DNA of 64,000 bases from Mycobacterium colombiense (GTDB lineage Bacteria > Actinomycetota > Actinomycetes > Mycobacteriales > Mycobacteriaceae). Of this stretch, positions 16,163-29,358 are shown in pieces (positions within the stretch are counted from its first letter, which is position 1; each line of letters starts with the position of its first letter). Position numbers and translations under genes: made by a program. The notes beneath the pieces were generated by a model. That model saw only the letters and a program-made list of their open reading frames with translations, was not told the DNA's origin and searched no databases. The DNA is taken from positions 86,858-150,857 of the forward strand of contig NZ_LZKI01000033.1 in assembly GCF_001672755.1 (NCBI RefSeq), written 5' to 3'.

Positions 16163-17353
16163 CTACTCCTCGTCGTAGTAGTCGTCTCCACGGCGTAAGA
16201 GAGGGATCGCCGTCGCGATGCCGGCCACCACGATCGCACCCAGCATCACCGCGGCGGTATCGCGGGGACGGAAAAAGATTGTGCTCGCGGCGCCGAACGC
16301 GACGATCCCGACCCACAGATAGATCAGCAACACCACCCGCCGGTGCGAGTGACCGATCTGCAGCAACCGGTGATGCAGATGCATTTTGTCGGGGCTGAAC
16401 GCGCTGCGGCCCGCGCGGGTGCGGCGCACGATCGCCAGCAGCAAATCGAGCATCGGCACGAAAATGACCGCGGCCACCAGCAGGAACGGCGACAGCAGGA
16501 CAAACACGTCGCGGGCGCCGTAGGCGTTCTGCGAGACCGGGCCGGCGGCCGTCGTAGACGCGGCCGACAACATCAGACCGATCAGCATCGAGCCGGAGTC
16601 GCCCATGAAGATCTTGGCGCGGTGAAAGTTGTGCGGCAAAAAGCCCAGACAGGCCCCGGCAAGCACCACCGAGATCACTGCGGGCGGATAGAACAGGACG
16701 TCACCGCCGTGGTCGCGCAGCAGCCCGACCGAGAACATGCAGATGGCCAGCGCGGTGATCAGTCCGAGCCCGGCGGCCAGGCCGTCGAGCCCGTCGACGA
16801 AGTTCATCGCGTTGACGACGGACACGGTCAGGGCGAGGGTCAGCAGGATCGACGACGCCTGGTCGAGGACGATGGTGCCGACGCCGCCGATCGGGATGTA
16901 GAGGACGCTCCACGCCACGCCCATGGTGACCAGCACGCTGGCCGCGGTGATCTGTCCGGCGAACTTGGTCAAGGCGTCCAGGCCCCAGCGGTCGTCGATG
17001 AGGCCGATGCCCATGATGACTGCGCCGGCCACCAGGACCGCGGGCATGCCGGTCGAGTAGACGAACCCACGGGTGAGCGCCGGAAGTTGGGATGCCAGAA
17101 AGACGGCCGTGATGACGCCGAGGAACATCGCCAGCCCGCCCATCCGGGGGGTCGGCGTGACGTGGACGTCGCGCTCGCGCGGATAGGCGACCGCACCCAG
17201 CCGGGTGGCCAATACCCGAACCGGCCCGGTCGCGAAGTACGTGATGATCGCCGCGGTCAATCCCACCAGCGCCAGCTCACGAAGCGGAACCCCGGCGCCG
17301 CGGTCGGCCAGCGCGAGCAACCCACCGGCAAGGTTGGTTACGTCGCTGGACAT
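16163..17353 (-). CDS. wecA: Undecaprenyl-phosphate GlcNAc-1-phosphate transferase
   Basis: Transfers GlcNAc-1-phosphate from UDP-GlcNAc to decaprenyl phosphate, the first membrane step of the arabinogalactan linkage unit (Rv1302, rfe). About 11 transmembrane helices are visible. Catalytic motifs are present: IDDRWGLD (DDxxG), NAMNFVDGLDGLA, GDSGSMLIG and the MHLHHRLL His motif. An ATG at 17353 (MSSDVTNLAG) is used here; a start 10 codons upstream at 17383 is possible, and neither has a strong ribosome-binding site. It sits shortly after the Sua5-family gene, in the same direction. Confidence 0.95.
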   Translation of the reverse strand: MSSDVTNLAGGLLALADRGAGVPLRELALVGLTAAIITYFATGPVRVLATRLGAVAYPRERDVHVTPTPRMGGLAMFLGVITAVFLASQLPALTRGFVYSTGMPAVLVAGAVIMGIGLIDDRWGLDALTKFAGQITAASVLVTMGVAWSVLYIPIGGVGTIVLDQASSILLTLALTVSVVNAMNFVDGLDGLAAGLGLITALAICMFSVGLLRDHGGDVLFYPPAVISVVLAGACLGFLPHNFHRAKIFMGDSGSMLIGLMLSAASTTAAGPVSQNAYGARDVFVLLSPFLLVAAVIFVPMLDLLLAIVRRTRAGRSAFSPDKMHLHHRLLQIGHSHRRVVLLIYLWVGIVAFGAASTIFFRPRDTAAVMLGAIVVAGIATAIPLLRRGDDYYDEE

Positions 17354-17400
17354 CACCGAGACCGTACTGGACAAACCTGGCACCCCGACAACCGCTCCAG

Positions 17401-18060
17401 TCAGGCCGGGGCGGTCAGGCTTTCGGGATCGACGGCGAGCACTTCCGCGATCCGATCCACGCTCACCGGGCCCGGCCGCAGAATCCGCGGCGTCGCACCG
17501 GTCAGGTCGACGATCGTCGAGGCGGCCCCCTGATCCGCCGGTCCCGCGTCCAGATAGACGTCCACCAGATCGCCGAGCTGACTGCGCGCCTCGTTGGCTT
17601 CCACGGCCGCCGGACGGCCGGAGATGTTGGCGCTGGACACCGCCAGGGGCCCGACCTCACGCAGCAGTTCGATGGCAACGGGATGCAGCGGCATGCGCAA
17701 CATCACCGTGCCGCGGGCGTCGCCGAGATCCCACTGCAACGACGGCGCCTGGCTGACCACGAGGCTCAACGCGCCCGGCCAGAAGGCACGGATCAGGTCG
17801 CGGGCCCCGTCCGGCATGGTGTAGACGAGTCCCTCGATGGTGTGCCAGGAGCCGACCAGCACCCCCACCGGCATGTCGCGCCCCCGGCCCTTCGCCGACA
17901 GCAACGCCGAGACCGCGGCGCTGTTGAACGCGTCGGCGCCGATGCCGTACACGGTGTCGGTGGGCATGACGACCAGCCGGCCGCCCTTGAGCGCTCCCGC
18001 CGCCGCGGCGATTCCAAGTGAGCGCTGACCGGGATCCGCACAGTCGAAGACCTCAGTCAT
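17401..18060 (-). CDS. L-threonylcarbamoyladenylate synthase (Sua5/YrdC family)
   Basis: A 219-aa protein with the YrdC fold. It makes threonylcarbamoyl-AMP from threonine, bicarbonate and ATP for the t6A modification of ANN-decoding tRNAs. Motifs seen are MPTDTVYGIG near residues 32-41, KGRGRDMPVGVLV, and the C-terminal SSANISGRPA and STIVDLTG stretches. It matches Rv1301. Its start overlaps the end of prmC by 8 bp, so the two are translationally coupled. Confidence 0.93.
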   Translation of the reverse strand: MTEVFDCADPGQRSLGIAAAAGALKGGRLVVMPTDTVYGIGADAFNSAAVSALLSAKGRGRDMPVGVLVGSWHTIEGLVYTMPDGARDLIRAFWPGALSLVVSQAPSLQWDLGDARGTVMLRMPLHPVAIELLREVGPLAVSSANISGRPAAVEANEARSQLGDLVDVYLDAGPADQGAASTIVDLTGATPRILRPGPVSVDRIAEVLAVDPESLTAPA

Positions 18061-18934
18061 TGGCGACGTCCCCTCCCCCGGCTGTCGACCTCCTGCGAGC
18101 CGTCACGAAACGCGGCCGGCCGGTCAGGTCCGCCCGGGCCTGGACGTCGTCGAATGCTGCTGTGCGATCGAACAATTCCACCGTCTGCGCCGAGGTGGTG
18201 TCGTCGTGCTCGACGCCGATCAGCCCGCCCGGGCGCAGCCAGCGGCGGGCGAGGGTGACGAGGGGGACGATCACCGCCAATCCGTCCGGGCCGCCGAAGA
18301 CCGCCTGGTGCGGATCATGTTGCGCGACTTCGGGATCCAGCACGGCATCGTCGGGAACATAGGGCGGGTTGGCCACCACCATGTCGACCCGACCGTCCAG
18401 TTCGGCGAGCAGTGCGGGCGGGGAAGCCAGCTCGGTGACGTCGGCGCGCAGCAGCTCGATCGCGGTGCCCTGCGCGTTGCGGCGCGCGTAGTCGAGCGCG
18501 GCATCGGAGTTGTCGATCGCGATGATCCGCGCGTCAGGCAGATGGTGGGCCAGCCCCACCGCCAGAGCGCCCGAACCGGTGCACAAATCGACGATGACGG
18601 GCCGCGGCGCAAGTTGTTGCGCAACAGCCCATTCCAGCAGGGCCTCGGTCTCCGGGCGGGGTACGAAGACCCCCGGTCCGACCTGCAGTGTCACGGGACC
18701 GAATGCCGCGGTCCCCACCAGATGTTGCAGCGGCACCCGTTGCGAGCGCGCGGCCACCACGTCGCGGTAGCGCCCGAAAAACTCCGCACCGGGCGGGTCA
18801 AGCAGGGTCAGGCGCCCGCGGTCGGTTCCCGCCAGGTGGGCGGCCAGCTGTTCGGCATCCCAACGCGCGGAATCGATTCCCGCTTCGGCGAGGGTGGCCG
18901 CAGCATCGTCGATCGCGCGCCGCAGGACGTTCAT
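18053..18934 (-). CDS. prmC: Release factor glutamine N5-methyltransferase
   Basis: A 293-aa SAM-dependent methyltransferase (HemK family) that methylates the Gln of the GGQ motif in release factors. An N-terminal helical domain is followed by a Rossmann fold with the [18 protein letters not shown] motif and the diagnostic VANPPYVPD catalytic motif. Its ATG overlaps the stop of prfA by 4 bp (ATGA), placing it in an operon with its own substrate gene. Confidence 0.95.
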   Translation of the reverse strand: MNVLRRAIDDAAATLAEAGIDSARWDAEQLAAHLAGTDRGRLTLLDPPGAEFFGRYRDVVAARSQRVPLQHLVGTAAFGPVTLQVGPGVFVPRPETEALLEWAVAQQLAPRPVIVDLCTGSGALAVGLAHHLPDARIIAIDNSDAALDYARRNAQGTAIELLRADVTELASPPALLAELDGRVDMVVANPPYVPDDAVLDPEVAQHDPHQAVFGGPDGLAVIVPLVTLARRWLRPGGLIGVEHDDTTSAQTVELFDRTAAFDDVQARADLTGRPRFVTARRRSTAGGGDVAND

Positions 18935-20010
18935 GCCTGTTGCAGCCGGGACTGCTTGTCGGCGGCGGCCAGGGCGTCGAACAGGGCGTCTAGGTCGCCG
19001 TCGAGGACCTGGTCGAGGTTGTGCGACTTGAAGTTGATGCGGTGGTCCGCGATCCGGTTCTCCGGGAAGTTATAGGTGCGGATGCGTTCGCTGCGGTCCA
19101 CGGTGCGGATCTGGCTGGCCCGGTCCGCCGACGCATCCGCCAGCGCCTGCTCCTCGGCCAGGGCCTGCAGGCGGGCGGCCAAAACCTGCAGCGCGCGGGC
19201 CTTGTTCTGCAACTGCGAGCGTTCGTTCTGGCAGGTGACGACGATACCGGTGGGCAGATGCGTGATGCGCACCGCGGAGTCGGTGGTGTTGACGCCCTGG
19301 CCGCCTTTGCCCGACGAGCGATAGACATCGATACGCAGGTCCGACTCGTCGATCTGCACCTCGCCGACCTCTTCGGGTTCGGGATACACCAGCACGCCGG
19401 CTGCCGAAGTATGAACGCGGCCTTGGGATTCCGTCACCGGGACGCGCTGCACCCGGTGCACTCCGCCCTCGAATTTCATCCGCGACCAGACCCCGTCGGC
19501 AGTGTCTCCCTTACTGGCGATGGCCAGGGTCGCGTCCTTGTAGCCGCCGAGGTCCGAGGTGGTTTCGTCCAGCACGGTGACGGTCCAGCCGTGCCGCTCG
19601 GCGTAGCGGATGTACATCCGCGCCAGGTCGGCGGCGAACAATGCCGATTCTTCGCCGCCCTCTCCGGATTTCACTTCGAGCACGATGTCGTCGGCGTCGT
19701 GCGGGTCACGCGGCGCCAGCATGTCGGTGAGTTGGGTGTCCAACTCAGCCACCTGGGTTTCCAGATCCGTCACCTCGGCGGCGAACGACACGTCGTCGGC
19801 GGCCAGCTCTTTCGCCGTTTCCAGATCGTCGCGCGCGGCCACCAGCTTGCGGTAGGTACCCACGATCGGGGCCAGCCGGGCGAACCGCCGACCGGCCTTG
19901 CGGGCCTCGTCGGGATTGCTGTGCAATTCCGGATCCGCCAACCGCCGCTCGAGGTCGGCGTGCTCGGCCAGCAGCACATCGATGGTCTGTACCGGCTTGG
20001 TCACCGCCAC
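18931..20010 (-). CDS. prfA: Peptide chain release factor 1
   Basis: A 359-aa RF1 that terminates translation at UAA and UAG. The peptidyl-tRNA hydrolysis motif GGQ lies in [18 protein letters not shown]. The codon-recognition tripeptide region reads [18 protein letters not shown] (PVT, the RF1-type PxT). It is followed by prmC with a 4-bp overlap and lies 93 bp after rpmE. Confidence 0.97.
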   Translation of the reverse strand: MAVTKPVQTIDVLLAEHADLERRLADPELHSNPDEARKAGRRFARLAPIVGTYRKLVAARDDLETAKELAADDVSFAAEVTDLETQVAELDTQLTDMLAPRDPHDADDIVLEVKSGEGGEESALFAADLARMYIRYAERHGWTVTVLDETTSDLGGYKDATLAIASKGDTADGVWSRMKFEGGVHRVQRVPVTESQGRVHTSAAGVLVYPEPEEVGEVQIDESDLRIDVYRSSGKGGQGVNTTDSAVRITHLPTGIVVTCQNERSQLQNKARALQVLAARLQALAEEQALADASADRASQIRTVDRSERIRTYNFPENRIADHRINFKSHNLDQVLDGDLDALFDALAAADKQSRLQQA

Positions 20011-20103
20011 ACCTCCTGTCCCGCTTCGCCTGTCACTACGCCGAACGCAAACCGACGCCCGGCCTGTGCGACGGTGCGCACAGTTCGGGCGTCGGGAACC
20101 GAG

Positions 20104-20334
20104 CTATTTGTCGGCAGCAGCGCCGGCGTTGCGCTTGCCGTACCGCTTTTCGAAGCGGGCCACGCGGCCGCCGCTGTCGAGGATCTTCTGCTTGCCGGTG
20201 TAGAAGGGGTGGCACTGCGAGCAGACCTCGACGACGATGTGTCCACCGTCCTTGGTGCTGCGCGTCTGGAAGGTGTTGCCACACCCGCAGAGCACCGTGG
20301 TCTCCCCGTAAGCGGGGTGAATGTCAGCTTTCAT
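20104..20334 (-). CDS. rpmE: 50S ribosomal protein L31 (zinc-binding form)
   Basis: A 76-aa L31 starting at ATG 20334 ([19 protein letters not shown]), preceded by GAGGAC. Cysteines at residues 16, 18, 38 and 41 (CGCG and CSQC) form the zinc site of the C+ type. Mycobacteria usually keep a second C- paralogue for zinc starvation elsewhere in the genome. It lies downstream of rho and upstream of prfA. Confidence 0.96.
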   Translation of the reverse strand: MKADIHPAYGETTVLCGCGNTFQTRSTKDGGHIVVEVCSQCHPFYTGKQKILDSGGRVARFEKRYGKRNAGAAADK

Positions 20335-20488
20335 GATGTCCTCTTCGATCGTTTGCCGCCCGCCCCCGTCCAAACTCGAACGGTCGGGCGTGAACTCCGA
20401 ACCTCAGGCGGTTGTCGGATAATCGAGCCCCGATTATGCCAGGTCAACCACCATCATCCCAAACAGCGAGCTGCGCCCGTCCATTCCC

Positions 20489-20515
20489 GGTGACGCGATC
20501 CGGTCTCGCGTCACC
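20489..20515 (-). terminator. Putative hairpin terminator after rho
   Basis: A perfect 10-bp GC-rich stem (GGTGACGCGA with its complement) around a 7-nt loop lies 9 nt beyond the rho stop. There is no clear U tract, which is common for mycobacterial hairpins, so it may terminate transcription or stabilise the 3' end. Confidence 0.6.
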
Positions 20516-20524
20516 GCCAGTGGG

Positions 20525-22375
20525 CTAGTCGTTGTCCATCGCCCCGGGTGTCGTCTTGGACACCTGAACCAGGAACTCGTAGTTGTTCTTCGTCTTACGC
20601 AGCTGCGACATCAGCAGGTCGATGGCCTGATGCGAGTCCAGCCCCGACAGCACGCGGCGCAGCTTGTGCACGATGCCGAACTCGTCCGGCGACAGCAGCA
20701 GCTCGTCCTTGCGGGTACCCGACGGGTTAACGTCGACCGCCGGAAAGACCCGGCGCTCGGAGATCTTGCGGTCCAGCTTGAGCTCGGCGTTACCGGTGCC
20801 CTTGAACTCTTCGAAGATGACCGTGTCACCGGTGGATCCCGTCTCGACCATCGCGGTGGCGATGATGGTCAGCGACCCGCCTTCCTCGATGTTGCGGGCG
20901 GCGCCGAGGAACCGCTTGGGCGGGTACAGCGCGGTGGAGTCGACACCACCGGACAGGATCCGGCCCGAGGCGGGCGACGCGTTGTTGTAGGCGCGCCCGA
21001 GGCGGGTGATCGAGTCGAGCAGCACCACGACGTCCTTGCCCTGTTCAACCAGCCGCTTGGCCCGCTCGATCGCCAGTTCGGCGACCGAGGTGTGGTCTGA
21101 CGGCGGGCGGTCGAAGGTCGAGGCGATGACCTCGCCCTTGACCGAGCGGGTCATGTCGGTGACCTCCTCGGGCCGCTCGTCGACGAGCACGACCATGAGG
21201 TGGCATTCCGGGTTGTTCCTGGTGATCGCGTTGGCGATGTCCTGCAGGATCGTGGTCTTACCGGCCTTGGGCGGCGACACGATCAGCGCGCGCTGTCCCT
21301 TACCGATCGGCATGATCAGGTCGATAACGCGGGTGGTCAGCCGGTCGCTGGTGGTTTCCAGACGAAGGCGCTGGTTGGGATACAGCGGCGTCAGCTTGGA
21401 GAAATCGGGGCGCTTCTTGGCGTCCTCGACCGAGCCGCCGTTGACGCTGTCCAAGCGCACCAACGGGTTGAACTTCTGCCGCTGGTTGGGCTGTTCGCCT
21501 TCCTTGGGCACGCGGACAGCACCGGTGACGGCGTCACCACGACGAAGGCCGTTCTTGCGCACCATGTTCATCGACACGTAGACGTCATGCGGGCCGGCCA
21601 GGTAGCCGGAGGTGCGCACAAAGGCATAATTGTCGAGAACGTCAAGAATGCCGGCCACCGGCTGCACGACATCGTCCTCGCGCAGCTCTGTATCGCCGCC
21701 CTCGCCGGAGCGCTCACCCCGGCGGCGGCGGTCACGGAAGCGGCGTCCCCGTCGGCCCTGACGGCCCTCGCCGTCGTCGTCCTGCTGGTTCGAGCCGCCG
21801 CGGCCCTGCTGGCCGCCGGAGTTCTGATCCTGGTCGCCGCCGCCGTCTTGGCCACGGTCGTCATTCTGGTTGTCTTGCTTGGCCTTCTCGCGGCGGTCGC
21901 CCGCACCGGGAGAGGCGCCCTCACGGCTGCCTGAGCTCTCGCGGTCGGCCTCTTCGTTGCCGCGGGTGGAGGATCCCGCTTCGCGGGAAGCGCCGCGTCG
22001 TTCGCGGCGGGGCGCCTCGGTCGTACCGTTCTGGTCGCCCTTGGCCGCCGGCGCGTCGGCGCTGTTGTTGTCGTTCTTGTCGTCTTTGTTGTCCGGCTTG
22101 CCGCTGTCCTCAGCGGGCTTGGCGCCATTGGCGGGAGCGCCGTTGGCCTGCCCCCGGACTTCCTTGATCGCGGCGATCAGTTCGTTCTTACGCATGCCCG
22201 ACGTCCCTTTGACGCCAACTTGATTGGCCAGCGCGCGCAGCTCGGGCAGCACCATCGTGGACAGTGATCCACCCGAGACGTTGGGTTTCGCGTCTGGAGT
22301 GTCTGTGGTCACGGCATTCGAGAGTTGATTGGCGTCAGTGTTTTCGCCAGCCGTGAACAGGTCCGTATCAGTCAC
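20525..22375 (-). CDS. rho: Transcription termination factor Rho
   Basis: A 616-aa hexameric RNA-dependent ATPase that ends Rho-dependent transcription. The N-terminus carries the actinobacterial insertion, about residues 75-230, rich in Asp, Asn, Arg, Gly and Gln and probably disordered. It is followed by the RNA-binding OB domain (GILDVLDNYAFVRTSGYL), Walker A SPPKAGKT, Walker B DVVVLLDSITRLGRAYN and the Q/R-loop region. It is slightly longer than the 602 aa I recall for M. tuberculosis because of the low-complexity insert. The 267 bp upstream to thrB (22376-22642) contains its leader and no gene I can support. Confidence 0.97.
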   Translation of the reverse strand: MTDTDLFTAGENTDANQLSNAVTTDTPDAKPNVSGGSLSTMVLPELRALANQVGVKGTSGMRKNELIAAIKEVRGQANGAPANGAKPAEDSGKPDNKDDKNDNNSADAPAAKGDQNGTTEAPRRERRGASREAGSSTRGNEEADRESSGSREGASPGAGDRREKAKQDNQNDDRGQDGGGDQDQNSGGQQGRGGSNQQDDDGEGRQGRRGRRFRDRRRRGERSGEGGDTELREDDVVQPVAGILDVLDNYAFVRTSGYLAGPHDVYVSMNMVRKNGLRRGDAVTGAVRVPKEGEQPNQRQKFNPLVRLDSVNGGSVEDAKKRPDFSKLTPLYPNQRLRLETTSDRLTTRVIDLIMPIGKGQRALIVSPPKAGKTTILQDIANAITRNNPECHLMVVLVDERPEEVTDMTRSVKGEVIASTFDRPPSDHTSVAELAIERAKRLVEQGKDVVVLLDSITRLGRAYNNASPASGRILSGGVDSTALYPPKRFLGAARNIEEGGSLTIIATAMVETGSTGDTVIFEEFKGTGNAELKLDRKISERRVFPAVDVNPSGTRKDELLLSPDEFGIVHKLRRVLSGLDSHQAIDLLMSQLRKTKNNYEFLVQVSKTTPGAMDND

Positions 22376-22642
22376 GGATTTCCTTTCTTTCCCCCGCTGA
22401 TCAGGTCATACGGGGGGTTCGTTGCATTCAGGCAAATTGCCGAGTGCGCCCAATCATCGACATTGCAACGGTGATCGCCTGGATTGGCGGAGTAAACGGC
22501 GAACCTCGTCCACAAGAAGAATTGGTGTGTCCTAGCGGCAAGGCAGTATGGATGCAGATGCAGATGCTGCGATTGCTGGACGCGTCCGAGGATAGCCCCC
22601 ATCCTTGCCGGAAGCAAGCAAACCCTCCGGCCACGCCGTGGA

Positions 22643-24709
<2,067 letters not shown>

Positions 24710-24713
<4 letters not shown>

Positions 24714-26032
24714 AGGGTGGTCCCTTCCAGTCGCAGCACGCTGGTGACGCTCTGCACGACGTCCAAATCGGCCAGTGCGTCCACGGTTTCGGACAGCGCG
24801 GCATCCGTGGCGCTGTGCGTGACCACGACGATGCGGGCCCCGACCCGTCGCCCGTCTTCGTCCGAGACGCCTTCCTGACGAACCTCGGCGATGCTGACCT
24901 CGCGCGTGGCGAATTCGGCCGCCACCGAAGACAGCACGCCGGGCTTGTCGGCGACGTTCATGCTGACGTAATAGCGGGTCGAGATGACACCCATTGGGGC
25001 AATGGCGAGTTGGGCATACTTGGATTCCCTCGGCCCGCGGCTGCCCAGCACGCGGTTGCGCGCGGCCATCACCATGTCACCGGCCACCGCGGACGCGGTC
25101 GGCGCGCCGCCGGCGCCCTGACCGTAGAACATCAGCCGGCCGGAGGCCTTGGCCTCGACCACCACCGCGTTGAAGGCGCCGTTGACCGTCGCCAGCGGGT
25201 GTGACAACGGCACGAGTGCGGGATAGACGCGCGCCGAAACCCGCTCCTGGCCATCGGTTGTGATGCGCTCACAGATGGACAGCAGCTTGATGGTGCACCC
25301 CAAGGCCCGGGCCGATTCGAAGTCGGCCGGGGTGACTTTGGTGATGCCCTCGCGGTAGACGTCGTCTGCGGTCACCCGGGTGTGGAATGCGATGGACGCC
25401 AGGATCGCCGCCTTGGCTGCGGCGTCGTAGCCCTCGACATCGGCGGTGGGGTCGGCCTCGGCGTAACCCAGCGCGCCGGCTTCGGCCAGCGCGGTGTCGT
25501 AGTCGGCGCCGGTGCTGTCCATCGCGGACAAGATGTAGTTGGTGGTGCCGTTGACGATCCCGGCGACCCGCAACACCGTGTCGCCGGCCAGCGACTGCGT
25601 CAGCGGACGGATGACCGGAATCGCGCCCGCGACGGCCGCCTCGAAATACAGGTCGACATGCGCACTTTCGGCGGCCTGCGCCAGCTCGCCGGTGGAGGTC
25701 GCCAAGAGCGCCTTGTTCGCCGTGACGACCGATTTACCGTGCTCGAGGGCGCACAGGATGGCCTTGCGGGACGGCTCCACCGGCCCCATCAGTTCCACGA
25801 CGATGTCGACGTCGTCGCGCGCGGCGAGCGCTTCGATGTCGTCGGTGAGCAGCTCGACGGGGACACCGCGGTCCTCGGCGACGCGGCGCACTCCGACGCC
25901 GCGCAACACCACGGGTGCGCCGACACGAGCGGCGAGGTCATCAGCGCTGTCCTCGATGATTCGGACAACTTCGCTGCCGACGTTGCCCAATCCGAGTACC
26001 GCTACACCGACCGGCTTTTCGTCACGGGGCAC
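24710..26032 (-). CDS. hom: Homoserine dehydrogenase
   Basis: A 440-aa NAD(P)-dependent enzyme that reduces aspartate semialdehyde to homoserine, the branch point to threonine and methionine. The dinucleotide-binding motif [11 protein letters not shown] is near the N-terminus, the catalytic region contains [12 protein letters not shown] and [17 protein letters not shown], and a C-terminal ACT domain ([13 protein letters not shown]) suggests threonine feedback. It starts at a GTG 3 bp after lysA. Confidence 0.96.
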
Positions 26033-26035
26033 AGT

Positions 26036-27454
26036 TCACCTCACTTCCAGACTCAATAGATCGTCGACCGTCTCACGACGCAGGACCAGACGGGTGCGCC
26101 CGTCGCGCACCGCGACGACGGCGGGGCGGCAGATCATGTTGTAACGACTCGACAATGAATAACAGTAGGCACCGGTGGCGGCGACCCCGATCAGGTCGCC
26201 CGGGCGCAGATCTCCCGGCACCCAGGTGTCGCGCACCACGATATCTCCGCTCTCACAATGCTTTCCGACGACACGAGCCAGCTCGGCTGGTGCATCGCTG
26301 AGCCGCGAGACCAGCCGGGCGTCGTACTGCGCGTCATAGAGCGCGGTGCGGATGTTGTCGCTCATGCCGCCATCGACGCTGACGTAGCGCCGGTGCGCGG
26401 TGGCGCTCACGTCGACATCCTTGACGGTGCCCACCTCGTAGAGCGTGATGGTGCCTGGCCCGGCGATGGCCCGCCCCGGCTCGACCACCAGCCGCGGGGT
26501 GGGCAGCCCGACGGCCGCCGACTCGTTGCGCACGATCTCGCTCAGCTTCGCGGCCAACTCGCCCATCGGCGGCGGATCGTCGGCGGCGAGATAGGAGATG
26601 CCCAGTCCGCCACCCAGATCCACCGTGGAGATCTGCGCGGTCTTCTCGACACCGAATTGCTCGACGGCCTGGTGTAGCAGACCGATGACCCGGCGTGCGG
26701 CGAGTTCGAAGCCGGCGACGTCGAAGATCTGCGAACCGATGTGACTATGCAGGCCCACCAGTCGCAGGTGCCGGGTCTCGAATACCTTGCCGACGGCGTC
26801 CAGGGCCGCGCCGCTGGCCAACGACAACCCGAACTTCTGGTCCTCGTGCGCGGTGGAGATGAACTCATGGGTGTGCGCCTCGACACCGACGGTGAGGCGG
26901 ACGAAGACATCTTGGACGATGCCCGCCTCCCCCGCGATGGCCTCGAGGCGCTCGATCTCGACCGTCGAGTCCAACACGACATGGCCGACACCGGCTTTGA
27001 CCGCGGCCGTCAGCTCGGCGACAGATTTGTTGTTGCCGTGGAAGGTGATCCGCTCGGGCGGGAAGTTGGCGTGCAGCGCGACGGCCAGCTCGCCACCGGT
27101 GCAGACGTCGAGGGACAGGCCTTCTTCGTCGATCCAGCGCGCAATCTCGCTGCACAGGAACGCCTTCGCGGCATAATGCACGTTCTTGCCACCGCCGAAG
27201 GCCGACGCGATCTCACGGCAGCGGGACCGGAAGTCGTCCTCATCGATGACGAACAGCGGGGTCCCGTATTCCTGGGCGAGGTCGGTCACCGTGACGCCCG
27301 CGATGCTGGCGACTCCGGCTTCGTCGCGAGCGACGTTGCGCGGCCACACATTCGGCGCCAGCAGCAGCAACTCCTCGGGGGACTGCGGCCGCAGCGGGCT
27401 TTCGGCGTGACGGGCCTCTTCGGCGTGCCGAGGTCCGGCGGGGTGAACGTTCAC
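26036..27454 (-). CDS. lysA: Diaminopimelate decarboxylase
   Basis: A 472-aa PLP enzyme for the last step of lysine synthesis. The PLP lysine is in [19 protein letters not shown], the phosphate-binding GGGLG and the active-site CESGD are present. The likely start is a GTG at 27454 that overlaps the argS stop by 4 bp (GTGA). This gives about 25 more N-terminal residues than the M. tuberculosis protein, so an internal start is possible. Confidence 0.94.
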   Translation of the reverse strand: MNVHPAGPRHAEEARHAESPLRPQSPEELLLLAPNVWPRNVARDEAGVASIAGVTVTDLAQEYGTPLFVIDEDDFRSRCREIASAFGGGKNVHYAAKAFLCSEIARWIDEEGLSLDVCTGGELAVALHANFPPERITFHGNNKSVAELTAAVKAGVGHVVLDSTVEIERLEAIAGEAGIVQDVFVRLTVGVEAHTHEFISTAHEDQKFGLSLASGAALDAVGKVFETRHLRLVGLHSHIGSQIFDVAGFELAARRVIGLLHQAVEQFGVEKTAQISTVDLGGGLGISYLAADDPPPMGELAAKLSEIVRNESAAVGLPTPRLVVEPGRAIAGPGTITLYEVGTVKDVDVSATAHRRYVSVDGGMSDNIRTALYDAQYDARLVSRLSDAPAELARVVGKHCESGDIVVRDTWVPGDLRPGDLIGVAATGAYCYSLSSRYNMICRPAVVAVRDGRTRLVLRRETVDDLLSLEVR

Positions 27455-29103
27455 ATTCGCTCCGGAGCGGTGACGCCCAGTATCGCCAGGCCGTTGGCGA
27501 TCACCTGGCGGGTCGCCTGGCACAGCGCCAGGCGCGCGGTGTGCAGATCGGTCGGTTGCTCGTCGCCCTGCGGCAAGACCCGGCACGCGTCGTAGAACCG
27601 GTGGTAGTCGCCGGCGAGGTCTTCCAGGTACCGGCATACCCGGTGGGGTTCGCGTAGCGTCGCCGCAGTGCTGAGCACCCGCGGGAATTCGCCGAGGGTG
27701 CGCAGCAGCGTCCCCTCCTTGTCGTGGCTGAGCAGCTCGAGGTGCCCGGTGTCGGGGATCAGGGCGAGCTCGGCGGCGTTGCGGGCCAGCGCCGAGAGCC
27801 GGGCATGCGCGTATTGCACGTAATAGACCGGGTTTTCGTTGGACGCCGACGACCACAGGGCGAGGTCGATGTCGATGGGGGTGTCCACCGAGGAACGGAT
27901 CAGGCTGTAGCGCGCGGCGTCGACGCCGATGGCCTCGACGAGGTCGTCCAGCGTGATCACCGTTCCGGCCCGCTTGCTCATCCGGACCGGCTGGCCGTCG
28001 CGGACCAGATTGACCATCTGACCGATGAGCACCTCGACTGTGGCCGGGTCGTCGCCGAACGCGGCCGCCACGGCCTTGAGCCGGGCGATGTAGCCGTGGT
28101 GGTCGGCCCCCAGCATGTAGATGGCCAGGTCGAAGCCGCGCTGCCGCTTGTCCAGGTAGTAGGCGATGTCACCGGCGATGTAGGCGGGCTTGCCGTCGCT
28201 CTTGATGACGACGCGGTCCTTGTCGTCGCCAAAGGCACTGGTGCGCAACCACGTTGCGCCGTCCTTCTCGTAGATGTTGCCCGTCTCGCGCAGCCTGCCG
28301 ATGGCTTCCTCGACCAGGCCCTTGGTGTGCATCGAGTCTTCGTGGGTGTAGACGTCGAAGTCGGTGCCGAACTCGTGCAACGACTCCTTGATGTGGGTGA
28401 ACATCAGGTCGACACCGATTTCGCGGAAGGTCTCGCGCATCTCGGCGTCGGGCTGGCTCAGCGCGTCGGGCGCCTTCTGCAACACCTGGGTGGCGATGTC
28501 GTTGATGTAGGCGCCGGCGTACCCGTCTTCCGGGGTGGGCTCGCCCTTGGCCGCGGCGACCAGTGAGCTGGCGAACCGATCGATCTGGGCGCCGTGGTCG
28601 TTGAAATAGTATTCGCGCACCACGTCGGCGCCTTGGGTGGACAGCAGTCGGCCCAGCGCGTCGCCCACGGCGGCCCAGCGGGTGCCACCGATGTGGATCG
28701 GTCCGGTCGGGTTGGCCGAAACGAATTCCAGGTTGATGTTGCGGCCGGCCAGCGCGTCGGAGTGACCGAAGCGGTCGCCGGCGTCGATGACGTTGTTGAC
28801 CACGACGGCTTGCGCCGACGCCTCGAGGCGCAGGTTGATGAATCCGGGTCCGGCCACCTCCGCCGACGCAATGCCGTCGGCCTGGGCGAGCGCCTCGGCG
28901 AGCCATCCGGCCAGCTCGCGGGGGTTGGCGCCGACCTTCTTGCCCAGCTGCAGCGCCAGGTTGCTGGCGTAATCGCCGTGCTCGGGATTGCGGGGGCGCT
29001 CCACGGTGACCGTCTGCGGCAGCGCGGCAGCATCCAGCCCGCGCTCGGCCAGCACCGCGGCGGCGGTGGTTTTGAGCAGCTCAGCCAGGTCAGCGGGGGT
29101 CAC
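27451..29103 (-). CDS. argS: Arginyl-tRNA synthetase
   Basis: A 550-aa class I synthetase. The HIGH-like motif is [10 protein letters not shown], the KMSK-like motif is RMSKRAGT, and the C-terminal DALR anticodon-binding domain starts near [12 protein letters not shown]. The start is GTG 29103 ([10 protein letters not shown]), matching the family length; an in-frame ATG at 29208 would add 35 unrelated residues. It is the first gene of the argS-lysA-hom-thrC-thrB run and is divergent from tRNA-Arg. Confidence 0.96.
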   Translation of the reverse strand: MTPADLAELLKTTAAAVLAERGLDAAALPQTVTVERPRNPEHGDYASNLALQLGKKVGANPRELAGWLAEALAQADGIASAEVAGPGFINLRLEASAQAVVVNNVIDAGDRFGHSDALAGRNINLEFVSANPTGPIHIGGTRWAAVGDALGRLLSTQGADVVREYYFNDHGAQIDRFASSLVAAAKGEPTPEDGYAGAYINDIATQVLQKAPDALSQPDAEMRETFREIGVDLMFTHIKESLHEFGTDFDVYTHEDSMHTKGLVEEAIGRLRETGNIYEKDGATWLRTSAFGDDKDRVVIKSDGKPAYIAGDIAYYLDKRQRGFDLAIYMLGADHHGYIARLKAVAAAFGDDPATVEVLIGQMVNLVRDGQPVRMSKRAGTVITLDDLVEAIGVDAARYSLIRSSVDTPIDIDLALWSSASNENPVYYVQYAHARLSALARNAAELALIPDTGHLELLSHDKEGTLLRTLGEFPRVLSTAATLREPHRVCRYLEDLAGDYHRFYDACRVLPQGDEQPTDLHTARLALCQATRQVIANGLAILGVTAPERM

Positions 29104-29230
29104 GAGCGTCCATCCTATTGGCTGGGGTGCCCGCGCCCCGAATCCATTGCGGTGGCGGGGCGGCCACCGCGATGCGTTAGTCTGTCCGTGCTTGTTCGAA
29201 AGCCCCATGGCGCAACAGGTATGTCGGTGC

Positions 29231-29303
29231 GCCCCCGTAGCTCAGGGGATAGAGCGTCTGCCTCCGGAGCAGAAGGCCGCAGGTTCGAATCCTGCCGGGG
29301 GCA
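29231..29303 (+). tRNA. tRNA-Arg (CCG anticodon)
   Basis: A 73-nt cloverleaf: acceptor GCCCCCG/CGGGGGC, D arm GCTC/GAGC, anticodon stem TCTGC/GCAGA with loop CTCCGGA (anticodon CCG), and T arm GCAGG-TTCGAAT-CCTGC. Its last 29 nt plus 2 nt downstream are duplicated at 57430-57460 as the other end of an integrated element. The tRNA itself is kept intact by the integration. Confidence 0.97.
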
Positions 29304-29305
29304 CC
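29275..29305 (+). repeat. attL core, 31-bp direct repeat
   Basis: A 31-bp stretch covering the variable loop, T arm and acceptor end of tRNA-Arg (begins GGCCGCAGGTTCG, ends GGGGGCACC). It is identical to 57430-57460 in the same orientation. Together they delimit the integrated element. Confidence 0.93.
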
Positions 29306-29317
29306 CTTTCTACCAGG

Positions 29318-29358
29318 CATCTTACCCCACATGGGAATGGCCTACCCCCAACTTACCC
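29318..29358 (+). promoter_or_regulatory. Putative integrase arm-type sites, left end
   Basis: CATCTTACCCC (29318-29328) and CTACCCCCAACTTACCC (29342-29358) lie just inside the left att repeat. Close copies occur just inside the right end (57299-57316). Short repeats of this kind near both termini are expected for integrase arm-binding sites; this assignment is inferred. The rest of 29304-29570 shows no gene. Confidence 0.45.

Noticed and set aside
26036..27856. A 606-codon version of lysA reaching into argS
   Set aside because: The upstream part is out-of-frame argS sequence; a GTG overlapping the argS stop gives the normal family length.
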